A DNA stretch of 64,000 nucleotides from Alteromonas indica (lineage in GTDB: Bacteria; Pseudomonadota; Gammaproteobacteria; Enterobacterales; Alteromonadaceae). The stretch spans positions 1-64,000 of the forward strand of contig PYVY01000018.1 in NCBI GenBank assembly GCA_003056425.1, read 5' to 3'. Below are positions 35,090-43,528 of this stretch, piece after piece. The notes under the pieces are model-generated. The model had not been told where the DNA came from. It ran no database searches and saw only the letters and a list, made by a program, of their open reading frames with translations. The first letter of the stretch is position 1; every line of letters begins with the position of its first letter. Position numbers and translations under genes: made by a program.

Positions 35090-35155
35090 CGGTCAGCCCC
35101 GGTGCGAAGGGGGCGTTTAACATTGCGCCTGCTTTTGGAACCAAAGGGCTGACCG
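35090..35155 (+). promoter_or_regulatory. Inverted repeat between the peptide gene and the cupin genes
   Basis: CGGTCAGCCC (35090-35099) and GGGCTGACCG (35146-35155) are perfect inverted copies with 46 bases between and no T-run. It may be an attenuating or stabilising stem that gives more peptide than enzyme. An open frame without a start codon (35059-35178, +1 relative to the peptide) spans it. Confidence 0.45.
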
Positions 35156-35182
35156 ACAAGTTACGACGTGGGGGGTAAAATA

Positions 35183-36151
35183 ATGAAAAAAAATGAACAA
35201 ATAGAACAATTTTTCCGCCACCATGCAGCGCGTAAAAGCAGCCAGGAACGGGTCGAAAGTATACGTACACGTAATGGCAGGTTACCTATTGTAGCAGCGT
35301 TAAATAAAGCATTCGACGGCGCCGTCGCCCCAGAGCCGGAAACGTTAAAGACGCTACTGGCCACGCACTCAACCGACACCTTAGCGTACCTAACTACAAC
35401 CACTATTGAGCATATGAGTGAGGATAGCTTTTACTTTTTGCCGATGGCCGGCCACTCAACTTATTTTGCTCACCGGATCATTATAAAAAGCACCGCAGAT
35501 TATGACCTAAGCCTGGATTTTATCGACCCGGCGTTGCTTAAAAAATACAAAGCGCAAAGCAAAGCTAATTTACAACAGCGCGGTATTACCTTTTTTGGTC
35601 GCGAAACATTGAGTTATTTTATTCATGCTGGCGATATGACCATTAGTAAGTGGACGCATCCTAAAGCAATTACTGATTTACAGGGCATGCGTTGTCAACT
35701 GCAAGAACAGCAGACCCTTACCGATGGTGATGTGGTGCATTGCCAGAACAACCAGACTTTTATGTTTGATAACGCATCCAGTAGCGCGGTTATTATGACC
35801 CTGGAAATTAAACGCGCTATGTTACCGGTCAGCCTGATTTTTAGTGCTGCAGACCATACATTGCGGTTTCAAAACCCCTCTAACGAGGCAGACTCACGTA
35901 TTCAGTTGTGCATGGCGATATTAACCAAACTTGATTATGTCAAAGCAATACCGACACTAAAAACGTTTTTAGACCACCCGCAACACTTTATTCGGTGGTA
36001 TGCAATGCAGCAAATTTTAGCGTTGGACGCCCTTGAAGCACTAAGCGAGTTGGCCGATATGGCTACCCGCGACCCGCACCAGGAAGTAAGACAGGCTGCT
36101 AAAGAAACCTTATTAATGATTCAACAGCAAGGGTATGAGCATGCCTGTTAG
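35183..36151 (+). CDS. Cupin-like/HEAT-repeat protein A of the peptide locus
   Basis: This is a 322-residue soluble protein. I chose the ATG at 35183 (MKKNEQIEQFF), with a GGGGGG purine run 7 bases upstream; a GTG at 35168 is also possible. The N-terminal third is helical. A beta-rich middle follows (HAGDMTISKWTHP, TDGDVVHCQNNQTFMFDN) that looks like a cupin jelly-roll without a clear HxH metal motif. The C-terminal 80 residues form HEAT-like repeats (ILTKLDYVKAIPTLKTFLDH, ALSELADMATRDPHQEVRQA). It overlaps the next gene by 17 bases. The similar layout of both proteins suggests paralogues forming a complex, with this one as the non-metal partner. Function is unknown. Confidence 0.6.
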   Translation: MKKNEQIEQFFRHHAARKSSQERVESIRTRNGRLPIVAALNKAFDGAVAPEPETLKTLLATHSTDTLAYLTTTTIEHMSEDSFYFLPMAGHSTYFAHRIIIKSTADYDLSLDFIDPALLKKYKAQSKANLQQRGITFFGRETLSYFIHAGDMTISKWTHPKAITDLQGMRCQLQEQQTLTDGDVVHCQNNQTFMFDNASSSAVIMTLEIKRAMLPVSLIFSAADHTLRFQNPSNEADSRIQLCMAILTKLDYVKAIPTLKTFLDHPQHFIRWYAMQQILALDALEALSELADMATRDPHQEVRQAAKETLLMIQQQGYEHAC

Positions 36152-37061
36152 TGTGAATCTTGACCATATTACCGAGTCTATTTCATTAGACGAATGTTAT
36201 GAGTTGCTCATTGAAAGTAAATTTGATCCGGCCGACGAGGAAAGCTTTCTAGCTGTTGCGCCGCTACTGAAAAAGTTGAACAACAACAAAACGTTTTTGG
36301 CCGAGACCCTGATAGATGAGCTAGCGGGCACCAGTAAACGCGCCGGCCAGCATAATCAGTACACACCGCAGGTACTGTTGCTAAAAGCGCCAAATAGCGC
36401 AACCAATTTTTTTATCAGAGCCAATATCTGGCTGGCTAAAGATGATCCTATGCTACAGCTGGCGGGGGAAAAGTCGTTTTTTTATCATGTGCCGCACGAT
36501 CATAATTTCAATTTTCTGACTGCCGGCTATTTGGGGTCAGGTTATGAAAGTGACTATTACGAATATGACTTTTATAACGTGGAAGGTTATCCCGGCGAGC
36601 CAGTAGATTTGCGTTTTATTGAACGCAAAAAGTTGCAGCCTGAACAAATCATGCTGTACCGCGCGCACAAAGATGTCCACAAGCAGTTACCGGCGGATGA
36701 GTTATCTGTGTCGCTCAATATTATGTCCTCAGATATGTTTGCTCACCTTAAGCCGCAGTATGTATTTAATGCGCAGTGTACGAAGATAGAGCGGCCGACG
36801 GCAACATCGAATTCTTCTACCGAGCCTGCCATGCATTTCATTGCGCGCTGCGGCGGTGAAGCAGGGCAGCAGTTTTTAGAAAATATGGCGCGTAACAGTA
36901 TTATTGAAGAAGACCGGGTTAGAGCAGTGAAAGCGATGACGGCAATGCATGACAGCCCGGAAGGCAAACTCGCCACATTGCAGGAGTACGGCTTTAGTTC
37001 GGGATCAAATCTGGTGCGGTCGATGGCCTATGAACATGCTCGCTCACTTGCACTGCTATGA
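36135..37061 (+). CDS. Cupin-like/HEAT-repeat protein B of the peptide locus
   Basis: This is a 308-residue soluble protein with a helical N-terminus. The middle domain has a plausible metal site: HVPHDHNFNFLTAGYLGSGY (H-x-H) and the downstream His pair in YRAHKDVHKQLP, matching a cupin two-motif pattern. EYDFYNVEGYPGEPVDLRF lies between. A C-terminal HEAT-like tail follows (IIEEDRVRAVKAMTAMHDS, LVRSMAYEHARSLALL). It overlaps protein A, so both are co-translated. A metal-dependent oxygenase or hydroxylase acting on the upstream peptide is a reasonable guess but unproven. I recall similar proteins as unnamed or loosely labelled entries. Confidence 0.6.
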   Translation: MSMPVSVNLDHITESISLDECYELLIESKFDPADEESFLAVAPLLKKLNNNKTFLAETLIDELAGTSKRAGQHNQYTPQVLLLKAPNSATNFFIRANIWLAKDDPMLQLAGEKSFFYHVPHDHNFNFLTAGYLGSGYESDYYEYDFYNVEGYPGEPVDLRFIERKKLQPEQIMLYRAHKDVHKQLPADELSVSLNIMSSDMFAHLKPQYVFNAQCTKIERPTATSNSSTEPAMHFIARCGGEAGQQFLENMARNSIIEEDRVRAVKAMTAMHDSPEGKLATLQEYGFSSGSNLVRSMAYEHARSLALL

Positions 37062-37192
37062 AGTAAGACGCGAATTAACAATATTGAGTTAGTAATAGCA
37101 CCATAAACGAATTTTACCTTGCCGGCATCAAACAGGTGCAGACCAGGTAGACAATGTGTTCCAACCACTGTAAGACTTTTGCTCCACGCAAG

Positions 37193-37226
37193 GCCCTCAA
37201 CACGGATTGTTGCAGGGCTTTTTTTA
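37193..37226 (+). terminator. Intrinsic terminator of the peptide/cupin locus
   Basis: GCCCTCAACA (37193-37202) pairs with TGTTG-C-AGGGC (37208-37218, one bulge), followed by a run of T. It separates this locus from the YIP1 gene. Confidence 0.8.
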
Positions 37227-37334
37227 TCCTTCGCCTACACCAAAAATCACCCATTTCTTCCGTTTTTCACATTCTGATTCCAGCTTGGATCGGATCTCGT
37301 TAGGCTTATGCTGTTAAAAAAAGGATGCCTTGAC

Positions 37335-38051
37335 ATGAAAACTACGCCTTCGTCTTACTCTCCAGGACACGCCTTCATCGATACTTTCGTGGCCCCGACA
37401 GAACTTTTTGCCCGGTTTAAAACCAGTTTACCCTGGGCTAAATGGGGTGCAGTGATGTTATTTGCCGTGGTGCTACTTAGTAATATCTATTTTTTCAGTA
37501 TGATGTCATCGCAATGGTTGTTAGACCAGCAAATGGCCCAGGCAGGCTATTTAAGTGCCAGCGAGCGCCCCCAGGTTGAAGCCATGCTTAAGTCGCTATT
37601 ACCGTACACCGGCATATATATGGGCATCAGTAATGTGCTGGCGATAGTATCGCAAATTTTATTGTTGGGGCTGGCCTATTGGCTATTGCAATCGTTTATG
37701 TTGCGCCAGGCCCAGTTCACTTTGTGGCAATGGGTTAATGTCGTGATTGTGTGCCAGTTACCCTGGATAGCCAACTATCTGGGCTTGGCTCTATTAACAC
37801 TAAGTGCGGCAGATCATAATTTGCCGTTGTCGATGCTGGAGTATGCTTCATTAAATCAGCTGTTCCTGCATTTAGACCCCCATACGGCCTTATACCCTTT
37901 GGCCAGTGAAATTAATCTATTTCATTTTTGGAGTCTCGGACTGGTCGCTACAGCGGTACATCGGTGTCTGCATGTTAGCTGGTTTGCCAGTATTGTGTTT
38001 GCGGCAATCCCCTATGCTATGTTAGCTGTAGCGTGGGCAGGTATTGCCTGA
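37335..38051 (+). CDS. YIP1-family membrane protein
   Basis: This is a 238-residue inner-membrane protein. I chose the ATG at 37335 (MKTTPSSYSPGH) because AAGGA lies 9 bases before it; the frame start at 37308 is less likely. The N-terminal motif FIDTFVAPTELFARFK is typical of bacterial Yip1-domain proteins, followed by five or so membrane helices. The family has no clear bacterial function. It starts a row of membrane and signalling genes ending with a LytTR regulator, but about 150 bases separate it from the next gene. Confidence 0.75.
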   Translation: MKTTPSSYSPGHAFIDTFVAPTELFARFKTSLPWAKWGAVMLFAVVLLSNIYFFSMMSSQWLLDQQMAQAGYLSASERPQVEAMLKSLLPYTGIYMGISNVLAIVSQILLLGLAYWLLQSFMLRQAQFTLWQWVNVVIVCQLPWIANYLGLALLTLSAADHNLPLSMLEYASLNQLFLHLDPHTALYPLASEINLFHFWSLGLVATAVHRCLHVSWFASIVFAAIPYAMLAVAWAGIA

Positions 38052-38202
38052 GCAGGATAATCGCCACATGAGTAAACCCCATCGTTAATTCAACACTATT
38101 GCGGGTAGCCGTTTATCGCACTTTCGCCATCGTTTCTATCGCGTTGATAAGCACCGCTGTAACCATTACTGCTTATGTTTATTTAAGAGGACTGGCGGTA
38201 AA

Positions 38203-39087
38203 TTGGCGATAAAAACGCGAATATGGCATTGGCGAAGTATTATCGCGGGCGGTTATCTGATTATGCAAGGCGTATGGCTTTGGTGTCCTTTGGCAGTTGT
38301 TGGTGCCGGTTTGGCCGGGGCGCTAACCCATGTTGGTGCGCCTCTGAAGAGCCCCGATGTACCATGGCAGGGGATGGTGTGGCCAGTAACAGGGCATACG
38401 TACTGGCCCTCACAACCTCACATTTGTATTGCTATGAGTTATCCGTTACCGGCAAAGGCTGGGTTCACACTTGCCCTGAACCTGGCTCATAAGGGGCTAA
38501 CGTTAGCGCGTAGGCACCGTCGTTATGAAGCGGATACTGCATTGTTTCGCGCCTCAAAAAACAGTAATCTGCAAAGCCTGAATACACCTTTGACGCTATC
38601 AAAAGGGTCGCCGCTGAATACTGTCAATAAGGCTATCCCGCCGTCTTTTATTTCCACCGCCGGCAGAGAGCACTCACATGCAAAACATCACCACAGTATA
38701 AAACAGATGTTGATTATGCTGGCGGGCGGGTTGTGCTGGCTTACCGGAGCCATTGCTATTATGCAGATTATCCGACTTTCAGCATGGCAGTACAGATTAC
38801 CTGCGGGCTTAACAAAATCTTGTCATAGCGTTGACGGACCGCTAAAGCTGGGTATGAAGGCCGCGAGTGTCACTCTGTGCGCGGCAATAACCGGTATTGC
38901 CGTAGTCTATGGCAGCAGCCTGGCGCTGCGGTGGTGGTTTCCTGGCAGTCCGCATTTGGCTATTCCTGTAAAAGAAGCGTTATGGGGGATTTTGACCAGT
39001 ATTGCCGCCGGGGTAGGTTTTGCCATAATACTTGCGCGCAATTGGTTAAGCCTGAGCCTATATCGCCCGGGGTATCACCGTGAATAA
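38203..39087 (+). CDS. Hypothetical membrane protein upstream of the LytS-type kinase
   Basis: This is a 294-residue protein. A TTG at 38203 is the most upstream start, with AGAGG about 12 bases before it; the start is uncertain. About four membrane helices are visible: near residues 13-40, around 168-190 (LIMLAGGLCWLTGAIAIMQII), 222-245 and 265-282. The loop between the first two is long and basic, with a His-rich patch (HSHAKHHHS). No family is recognised. It overlaps the histidine kinase start by 8 bases, so it is probably part of the same operon and may be a sensory partner. Confidence 0.5.
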   Translation: MAIKTRIWHWRSIIAGGYLIMQGVWLWCPLAVVGAGLAGALTHVGAPLKSPDVPWQGMVWPVTGHTYWPSQPHICIAMSYPLPAKAGFTLALNLAHKGLTLARRHRRYEADTALFRASKNSNLQSLNTPLTLSKGSPLNTVNKAIPPSFISTAGREHSHAKHHHSIKQMLIMLAGGLCWLTGAIAIMQIIRLSAWQYRLPAGLTKSCHSVDGPLKLGMKAASVTLCAAITGIAVVYGSSLALRWWFPGSPHLAIPVKEALWGILTSIAAGVGFAIILARNWLSLSLYRPGYHRE

Positions 39088-40213
39088 CCTGGCTTGGGCG
39101 CCATCCTGGTTACGCCAGTTTGGTACGTACGCGGTAGGCACCAGTAAGCCTTATCGGGTAGTAATGTTGTTACTATTTGGGTTGCACTTTATTTTAACCT
39201 GGGCGGCTATGCAGTCGCTATTGGCCGGTACCGGTGAGTACGTGAATGCGGTGATTGCGCGGGCCTTACTGGAAGCCACGTTGTTTATTGCAGTCTGCCA
39301 TTTTCTGGTACGCCCGTATTTACGGATGAACCTGGTAGGCACGAATTTACAGGCCACTTCCATAACGCTCTGTGTGTTTTATTTAATGGCGGTTTCCATT
39401 GTTTATTTTTATATCTCTTATTCATTAGGTAAGTTAGATTTTTTGACCGCCACCGATATGAGCCAGATCCAGGTACAGTCAGGGCAGATGGGCCGGGAAT
39501 TAGGTTTCATTGCCATGGTAGTAATGGGCAGCGCCCAGTCGTTAATTACGTTAAGTTTATGGAGTGTAGCCTATCTGGTATGGCATTTTCAGAAGAACAA
39601 ACGTGAGTTGCAACACCAGATAAACCAAAGCCAGATTCAGCAATTAACCAATCAGCTTAGTCCGCACTTTTTGTTTAATAGCCTCAACAGTATCCGCGCT
39701 CTTATCTTTGCTGATCAGGAACGCGCAGCGGAGGTACTGACGCTGTTATCAGACTTGCTGCGTAGCCAGATGCATTCACAGCTAAAAACCCGTTCCACCC
39801 TGGGAGAAGAATGGCAACTTACCGGTAAGTATCTGGAAATTGAGAAAGTCAGGTTTGATGAGCGGTTAACGCTTGAGGTCGATTTAGCACCTGCCACTTT
39901 AGGCCAGGAAGTGCCTACGCTAACTTTACTTACGTTAGCTGAAAATGCTGTGAAACACGGTATTTCCCAAAGCAGTCGGCCCGGTTATATTCGCCTGACC
40001 AGTTACCTCAGTGCCAGCCACAGTTGGTGTCTGGAAGTGGCTAACTCGCATTTTAATAGCCCGGGACAGCCGGGCACCCAGGTGGGCCAGCATAATGTTA
40101 AAAAACGCCTGGAGTTAGTCTATGGGCACCAAAGTCGCTTTACGACCGAAGACGACAATCAGCAGTATCGAGTTCTAATGGAGTTGCCGTATGTTAAAAG
40201 TCCTGATAGTTGA
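39080..40213 (+). CDS. LytS/YehU-type sensor histidine kinase
   Basis: This is a 377-residue membrane kinase. It has a GTG start inside the end of the upstream gene. About four membrane helices lie in residues 25-185, followed by a short coiled coil (NKRELQHQINQSQIQQL). The His_kinase domain carries the phospho-acceptor motif QLSPHFLFNSLNSI, then an HATPase_c domain with the N-box LLTLAENAVKHGI. The G-boxes are partly degraded but VGQHNVKKRLELVYG is typical. It pairs with the LytTR regulator encoded next (23-base overlap). The signal is unknown. Confidence 0.9.
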   Translation: MNNLAWAPSWLRQFGTYAVGTSKPYRVVMLLLFGLHFILTWAAMQSLLAGTGEYVNAVIARALLEATLFIAVCHFLVRPYLRMNLVGTNLQATSITLCVFYLMAVSIVYFYISYSLGKLDFLTATDMSQIQVQSGQMGRELGFIAMVVMGSAQSLITLSLWSVAYLVWHFQKNKRELQHQINQSQIQQLTNQLSPHFLFNSLNSIRALIFADQERAAEVLTLLSDLLRSQMHSQLKTRSTLGEEWQLTGKYLEIEKVRFDERLTLEVDLAPATLGQEVPTLTLLTLAENAVKHGISQSSRPGYIRLTSYLSASHSWCLEVANSHFNSPGQPGTQVGQHNVKKRLELVYGHQSRFTTEDDNQQYRVLMELPYVKSPDS

Positions 40214-40928
40214 TGATGAGCGGCTCGCCCGGATGGAGCTTGAGCGTATGCTGGGAAAGTTTGATGACGTCGTGATTGCCGCCCAGGCAGCCAACGGCAA
40301 CGAGGCACTAGCCGCATTACAGGTGCACCCTGTTGACTTGGTCTTTGTTGACATCAAAATGCCTGAGCTAGACGGCTTGGCCTTCGCCAGGGCGGTAGAT
40401 CCCAAGGTCCATTTTGTATTTTGCACCGCTTATAGTGAGCACGCTGTTCAGGCATACGAACTTAACGCCTTCGATTATATTGTAAAACCGGTGGCGCCGG
40501 CCCGCCTGGAAGCGGTTATCAATAAAGCCCGGCTTACACATGGCGTCCAGCCTGTGCAGCCCCAACCCCAGCCCGATTATTTGCCCGACGACCATGGCCT
40601 GTTACTTAAATTCGGGCATGACTTTAATATTGTAAGGCTGGCAGAGATCAGCCGTTTTGAGTCTATCGGTAATCATGTGGCGGTTTATTCCTCGGCGGGC
40701 AAGTCGTATATACATGCCTCGTTATCCAAAGTGGAAAGTCGTCTTAATCCTTCTGCTTACTTTAAAGCCAGCCGTAGCGATATCGTGCGTATTAATAGTA
40801 TTAGCCGTATTGAAGAGGGTATGGCTGCGGGTACGTTCAGCCTGTTTTTAAAAGATGGCAGTGTAATAGAAGTAAGCCGACGTCAGGCCCAGCAATTGCG
40901 CAAAGTTTTTAGTATTGAGCATTTTTGA
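40191..40928 (+). CDS. LytTR-family response regulator
   Basis: This is a 245-residue regulator. The receiver domain (1-115) has acidic residues DDE (8-10), the phospho-acceptor Asp54 in FVDIKMPE and Lys in VKPVAP. The DNA-binding LytTR domain covers about 140-245 (ISRFESIGNHVAVYSSAGKSYIH, FKASRSDIVRINSI). It is cotranscribed with the kinase. Targets are unknown; the neighbouring membrane genes are natural candidates. Confidence 0.93.
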   Translation: MLKVLIVDDERLARMELERMLGKFDDVVIAAQAANGNEALAALQVHPVDLVFVDIKMPELDGLAFARAVDPKVHFVFCTAYSEHAVQAYELNAFDYIVKPVAPARLEAVINKARLTHGVQPVQPQPQPDYLPDDHGLLLKFGHDFNIVRLAEISRFESIGNHVAVYSSAGKSYIHASLSKVESRLNPSAYFKASRSDIVRINSISRIEEGMAAGTFSLFLKDGSVIEVSRRQAQQLRKVFSIEHF

Positions 40929-41181
40929 ACCCTAGAATCTCAGTAGCAGGGCCTACAACGCAGGCTCGGTAATAGGGCTATCGGTATTTGCTTACTGTTA
41001 TTCAAAACCAATTTCGCGGATATTGAGTATAGACATTTCGGTTGTCTGAAAAAAAAGTGCTACACAATATGACAGCAGTATTTCTTGTGCCTGGGTCAAC
41101 CCCAGGGCTAAAAATGCTTCTGTAAACCTAAACTGCTGTGGCACACTGGCTTTAACCGTGGCAAAAGGAATCCCCTCGTCG

Positions 41182-42291
41182 ATGTCGCAACGCCCATTAT
41201 TAAAACATATACATGACCATTCGCTGCTGTTTACTGAACTGGCCAGCCTGCGCGATCAGGCTATCACCCAAATGGGGTTAAGCGGTTATCAGTTCCATAA
41301 AACCCCCAAGTTTTATGGCCCAAACGGTGAACGCCTCACGGTGGAGCCAGAACGCAGCATTGTACTACCAGAGCTGGATACGCTTAAAGATGTGCGCCAG
41401 GTACTTAAGCGCGCAGTGCCGAAGCTCACCGACGTACCGCATAGTGACGTGGGTTATCGATATCCCACCGCAGCATTAGCAGGTACCGATGCCCCGTTTA
41501 TTAAACGGCTTCGCTCAGAGTATTTTCACCGGGTAGATGAAGACCGTAGTATTTGCCGACCGGTGAATTTATCGTTTGGTATAAAAAGCCGGGGTAAGGC
41601 AGATAATCGTTTGGAATACGAAGTCTGGATGCCGGATGACGATCCTATGCAGAACCCATTGCCTTTATTCATTGAGCGCTACGGGGAAGACTTACCCCTC
41701 GAGGTACGCCAGTTCGTACAACAACCTGCCAGGGTGCATGGCTGGATGGGGGTGAAACGGGCAGCGTTCGAAGCCATTTATTATAACCCGGCTGCACTTG
41801 GTGATATTGCTATATGTGTTGCGCTATCCGTTGATGCTTACAATATTGGCGCCCGGCCTGACTTGTCTTATAGCGAACAAGCTCAAAGTTCAATTGCGGC
41901 CAGTAATGCCGAGCTGGAGTGGGAAATAAACGGTTACTACGCCCCCTGCGATGCCTATCTGTCGCACGACGAGATTTGGCATGCTATTAACTATACGTTA
42001 GAGGCCGTAGGTAGCCCATTGGATGAGCATTATCATCCCCATATCATTCCGTCGCAGGAGAGCAAAACAGAGCGTATTCTATCCACCGTGATGGGCCTGG
42101 GTAGTAGCGCTGAAGAAATTGAACAGATGAACCTGCAACCCTGGGAATTTATGCAAACCACTAGTGAACGCCGGGTTAAAGCGCATGATCCGAGCCGCCA
42201 TGTGAATTTTCTGGGACGTTTAAACAGATTGTTTTATCAGCCGGAATTCCAGCTACCTTCAATTAACTATATTCACGACCTTATTGCTTAA
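41182..42291 (+). CDS. Orphan hypothetical protein
   Basis: This is a soluble protein of about 369 residues with no signal peptide or membrane helix. I prefer the ATG at 41182 (MSQRPLLKHIHDH), since AAAGGA is the only ribosome site nearby, though its spacing is long (about 12). A GTG at 41158 is possible. The composition is normal and the codon use fits the chromosome, so it is a real gene. Visible features are a Tyr/Pro-rich N-terminal part (YRYPTAALAGTDAPF), FEAIYYNPAALGDIAICVALSVD and a C-terminal stretch of helices. I recognise no family. Confidence 0.6.
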   Translation: MSQRPLLKHIHDHSLLFTELASLRDQAITQMGLSGYQFHKTPKFYGPNGERLTVEPERSIVLPELDTLKDVRQVLKRAVPKLTDVPHSDVGYRYPTAALAGTDAPFIKRLRSEYFHRVDEDRSICRPVNLSFGIKSRGKADNRLEYEVWMPDDDPMQNPLPLFIERYGEDLPLEVRQFVQQPARVHGWMGVKRAAFEAIYYNPAALGDIAICVALSVDAYNIGARPDLSYSEQAQSSIAASNAELEWEINGYYAPCDAYLSHDEIWHAINYTLEAVGSPLDEHYHPHIIPSQESKTERILSTVMGLGSSAEEIEQMNLQPWEFMQTTSERRVKAHDPSRHVNFLGRLNRLFYQPEFQLPSINYIHDLIA

Positions 42292-42454
42292 TAAGCCTCA
42301 CGGTCGAATCCCAGGTTAAAATGGTCTGGCCAGCTCGCAAGGCTGGCCAGACAGGGCCTATAGCGATTCTATCGGCCGCGGGAAAATATAGTGAATGATC
42401 CTTATAGCCGTTGTAGGCTAATCTCTTATTAGGTTTTTCTTTTCACCAATCATT

Positions 42455-42655
42455 ATGTTTGAAGAAGTTGCACTTGGCGGCATGTTATTCAGCCCGCTGG
42501 TCGTGTTGATTCCAATTGCGTTCTTGTTATCTGTCATTACCCGGCTGGGGCTTTATAAAACAGATCTTTACCAGCGAATCTGGCGTCCGGCCTGGTTCGA
42601 AGTGGCGTTGTTTGTTTGCTATCTGGCGGCAGTGGTTTTTATAGCGGGGAGTTAA
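42455..42655 (+). CDS. DUF1656 small membrane protein (AaeX-like)
   Basis: This is a 66-residue inner-membrane protein with two helices. Its order before an HlyD-type adaptor and a FUSC-type pump equals that of aaeX-aaeA-aaeB. The family role is an accessory part of aromatic-acid efflux. The N-terminus MFEEVALGGMLFSPLVVLIP matches the DUF1656 pattern. The next gene starts 7 bases after its stop. Confidence 0.85.
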   Translation: MFEEVALGGMLFSPLVVLIPIAFLLSVITRLGLYKTDLYQRIWRPAWFEVALFVCYLAAVVFIAGS

Positions 42656-42662
42656 TCTATAT

Positions 42663-43523
42663 ATGGGTACCGTGATACGGATTATTATAACCTTGCTGGT
42701 GGTGGGGTTGGCCGTTTTGGCAGGGCGCTGGGTGTGGGATCATTATCTGTATTCGCCGTGGACGCGGGATGGCCGGGTCAGAGCAGACATTACGGTTATT
42801 GCCCCCGATGTGGCTGGCTGGGTGACTAACCTGGCAGTGAAAAACAATCAGCAGGTACGTAAAGATGATGTGCTGTTTTCTATCGACGACGCCCGTTATC
42901 AGGGCGCGGTAGCTGAGCAGCAGGCGGCCATCGAGCATAAACAGCAGGTTTGGGAGCTGGCCAGGCATGAATATGAACGTCGCCGCGGACAAGAGGGCGA
43001 CCAGGCCGTGGACCCCGAGCAACTTGAAAGCCGACGGATTAACGCGGAAGTCGCTAAAGCAGATTACAACCAGGCGGTCGCTAAGCTGCATATGCTGGAA
43101 TTAAGTTTACGCCGTACACGCATAAAAGCACCACACACCGGCTCGGTAGTGAATCTGGATTTACGTGAAGGTAATTACGTGAAACAAGGCAGCCCGGTAT
43201 TAGCCATAGTGAAAAGCGACTCTTACTATGTGACCGGGTATTTTGAAGAAACAAAATTGCCATTGGTGCATATTGGGCAGCGGGCCACCATAAAACTGAT
43301 GAGCAGCGAGAAAAATATTACCGGACGGGTGGTGAGTATCGGACAGGCGATAGCCGATACCAGTATCGGGCACAATGAACAGTTACTTCCGCAAATTCAG
43401 CAAACGTTTAACTGGGTACGGTTAGCCCAGCGAATTCCCGTGGATATTGAACTTGATCCGGTGCCCAAAGATATTCGACTGGTCGCAGGGTCGACGGTGT
43501 CGGTACATTTGAATAAAGAATAA
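42663..43523 (+). CDS. HlyD/EmrA-family periplasmic adaptor (AaeA-like)
   Basis: This is a 286-residue membrane-fusion protein. One N-terminal membrane anchor (about 2-22) is followed by DGRVRADITVIAPDVAGWVTNL, the start of the lipoyl-like half. A coiled-coil hairpin (EQQAAIEHKQQVWELARHEY...) and a second lipoyl half (RIKAPHTGSVVNLDLREGNYV) follow, then a beta barrel domain. It links the inner-membrane FUSC protein encoded downstream to an outer-membrane channel. Five bases separate the two genes. Confidence 0.9.
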   Translation: MGTVIRIIITLLVVGLAVLAGRWVWDHYLYSPWTRDGRVRADITVIAPDVAGWVTNLAVKNNQQVRKDDVLFSIDDARYQGAVAEQQAAIEHKQQVWELARHEYERRRGQEGDQAVDPEQLESRRINAEVAKADYNQAVAKLHMLELSLRRTRIKAPHTGSVVNLDLREGNYVKQGSPVLAIVKSDSYYVTGYFEETKLPLVHIGQRATIKLMSSEKNITGRVVSIGQAIADTSIGHNEQLLPQIQQTFNWVRLAQRIPVDIELDPVPKDIRLVAGSTVSVHLNKE

Positions 43524-43528
43524 CGCTT

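Noticed and set aside
35019..35403. Minus-strand ORFs over the peptide/cupin junction
   Set aside because: They oppose the peptide and protein A genes and show no RBS or protein-like features.
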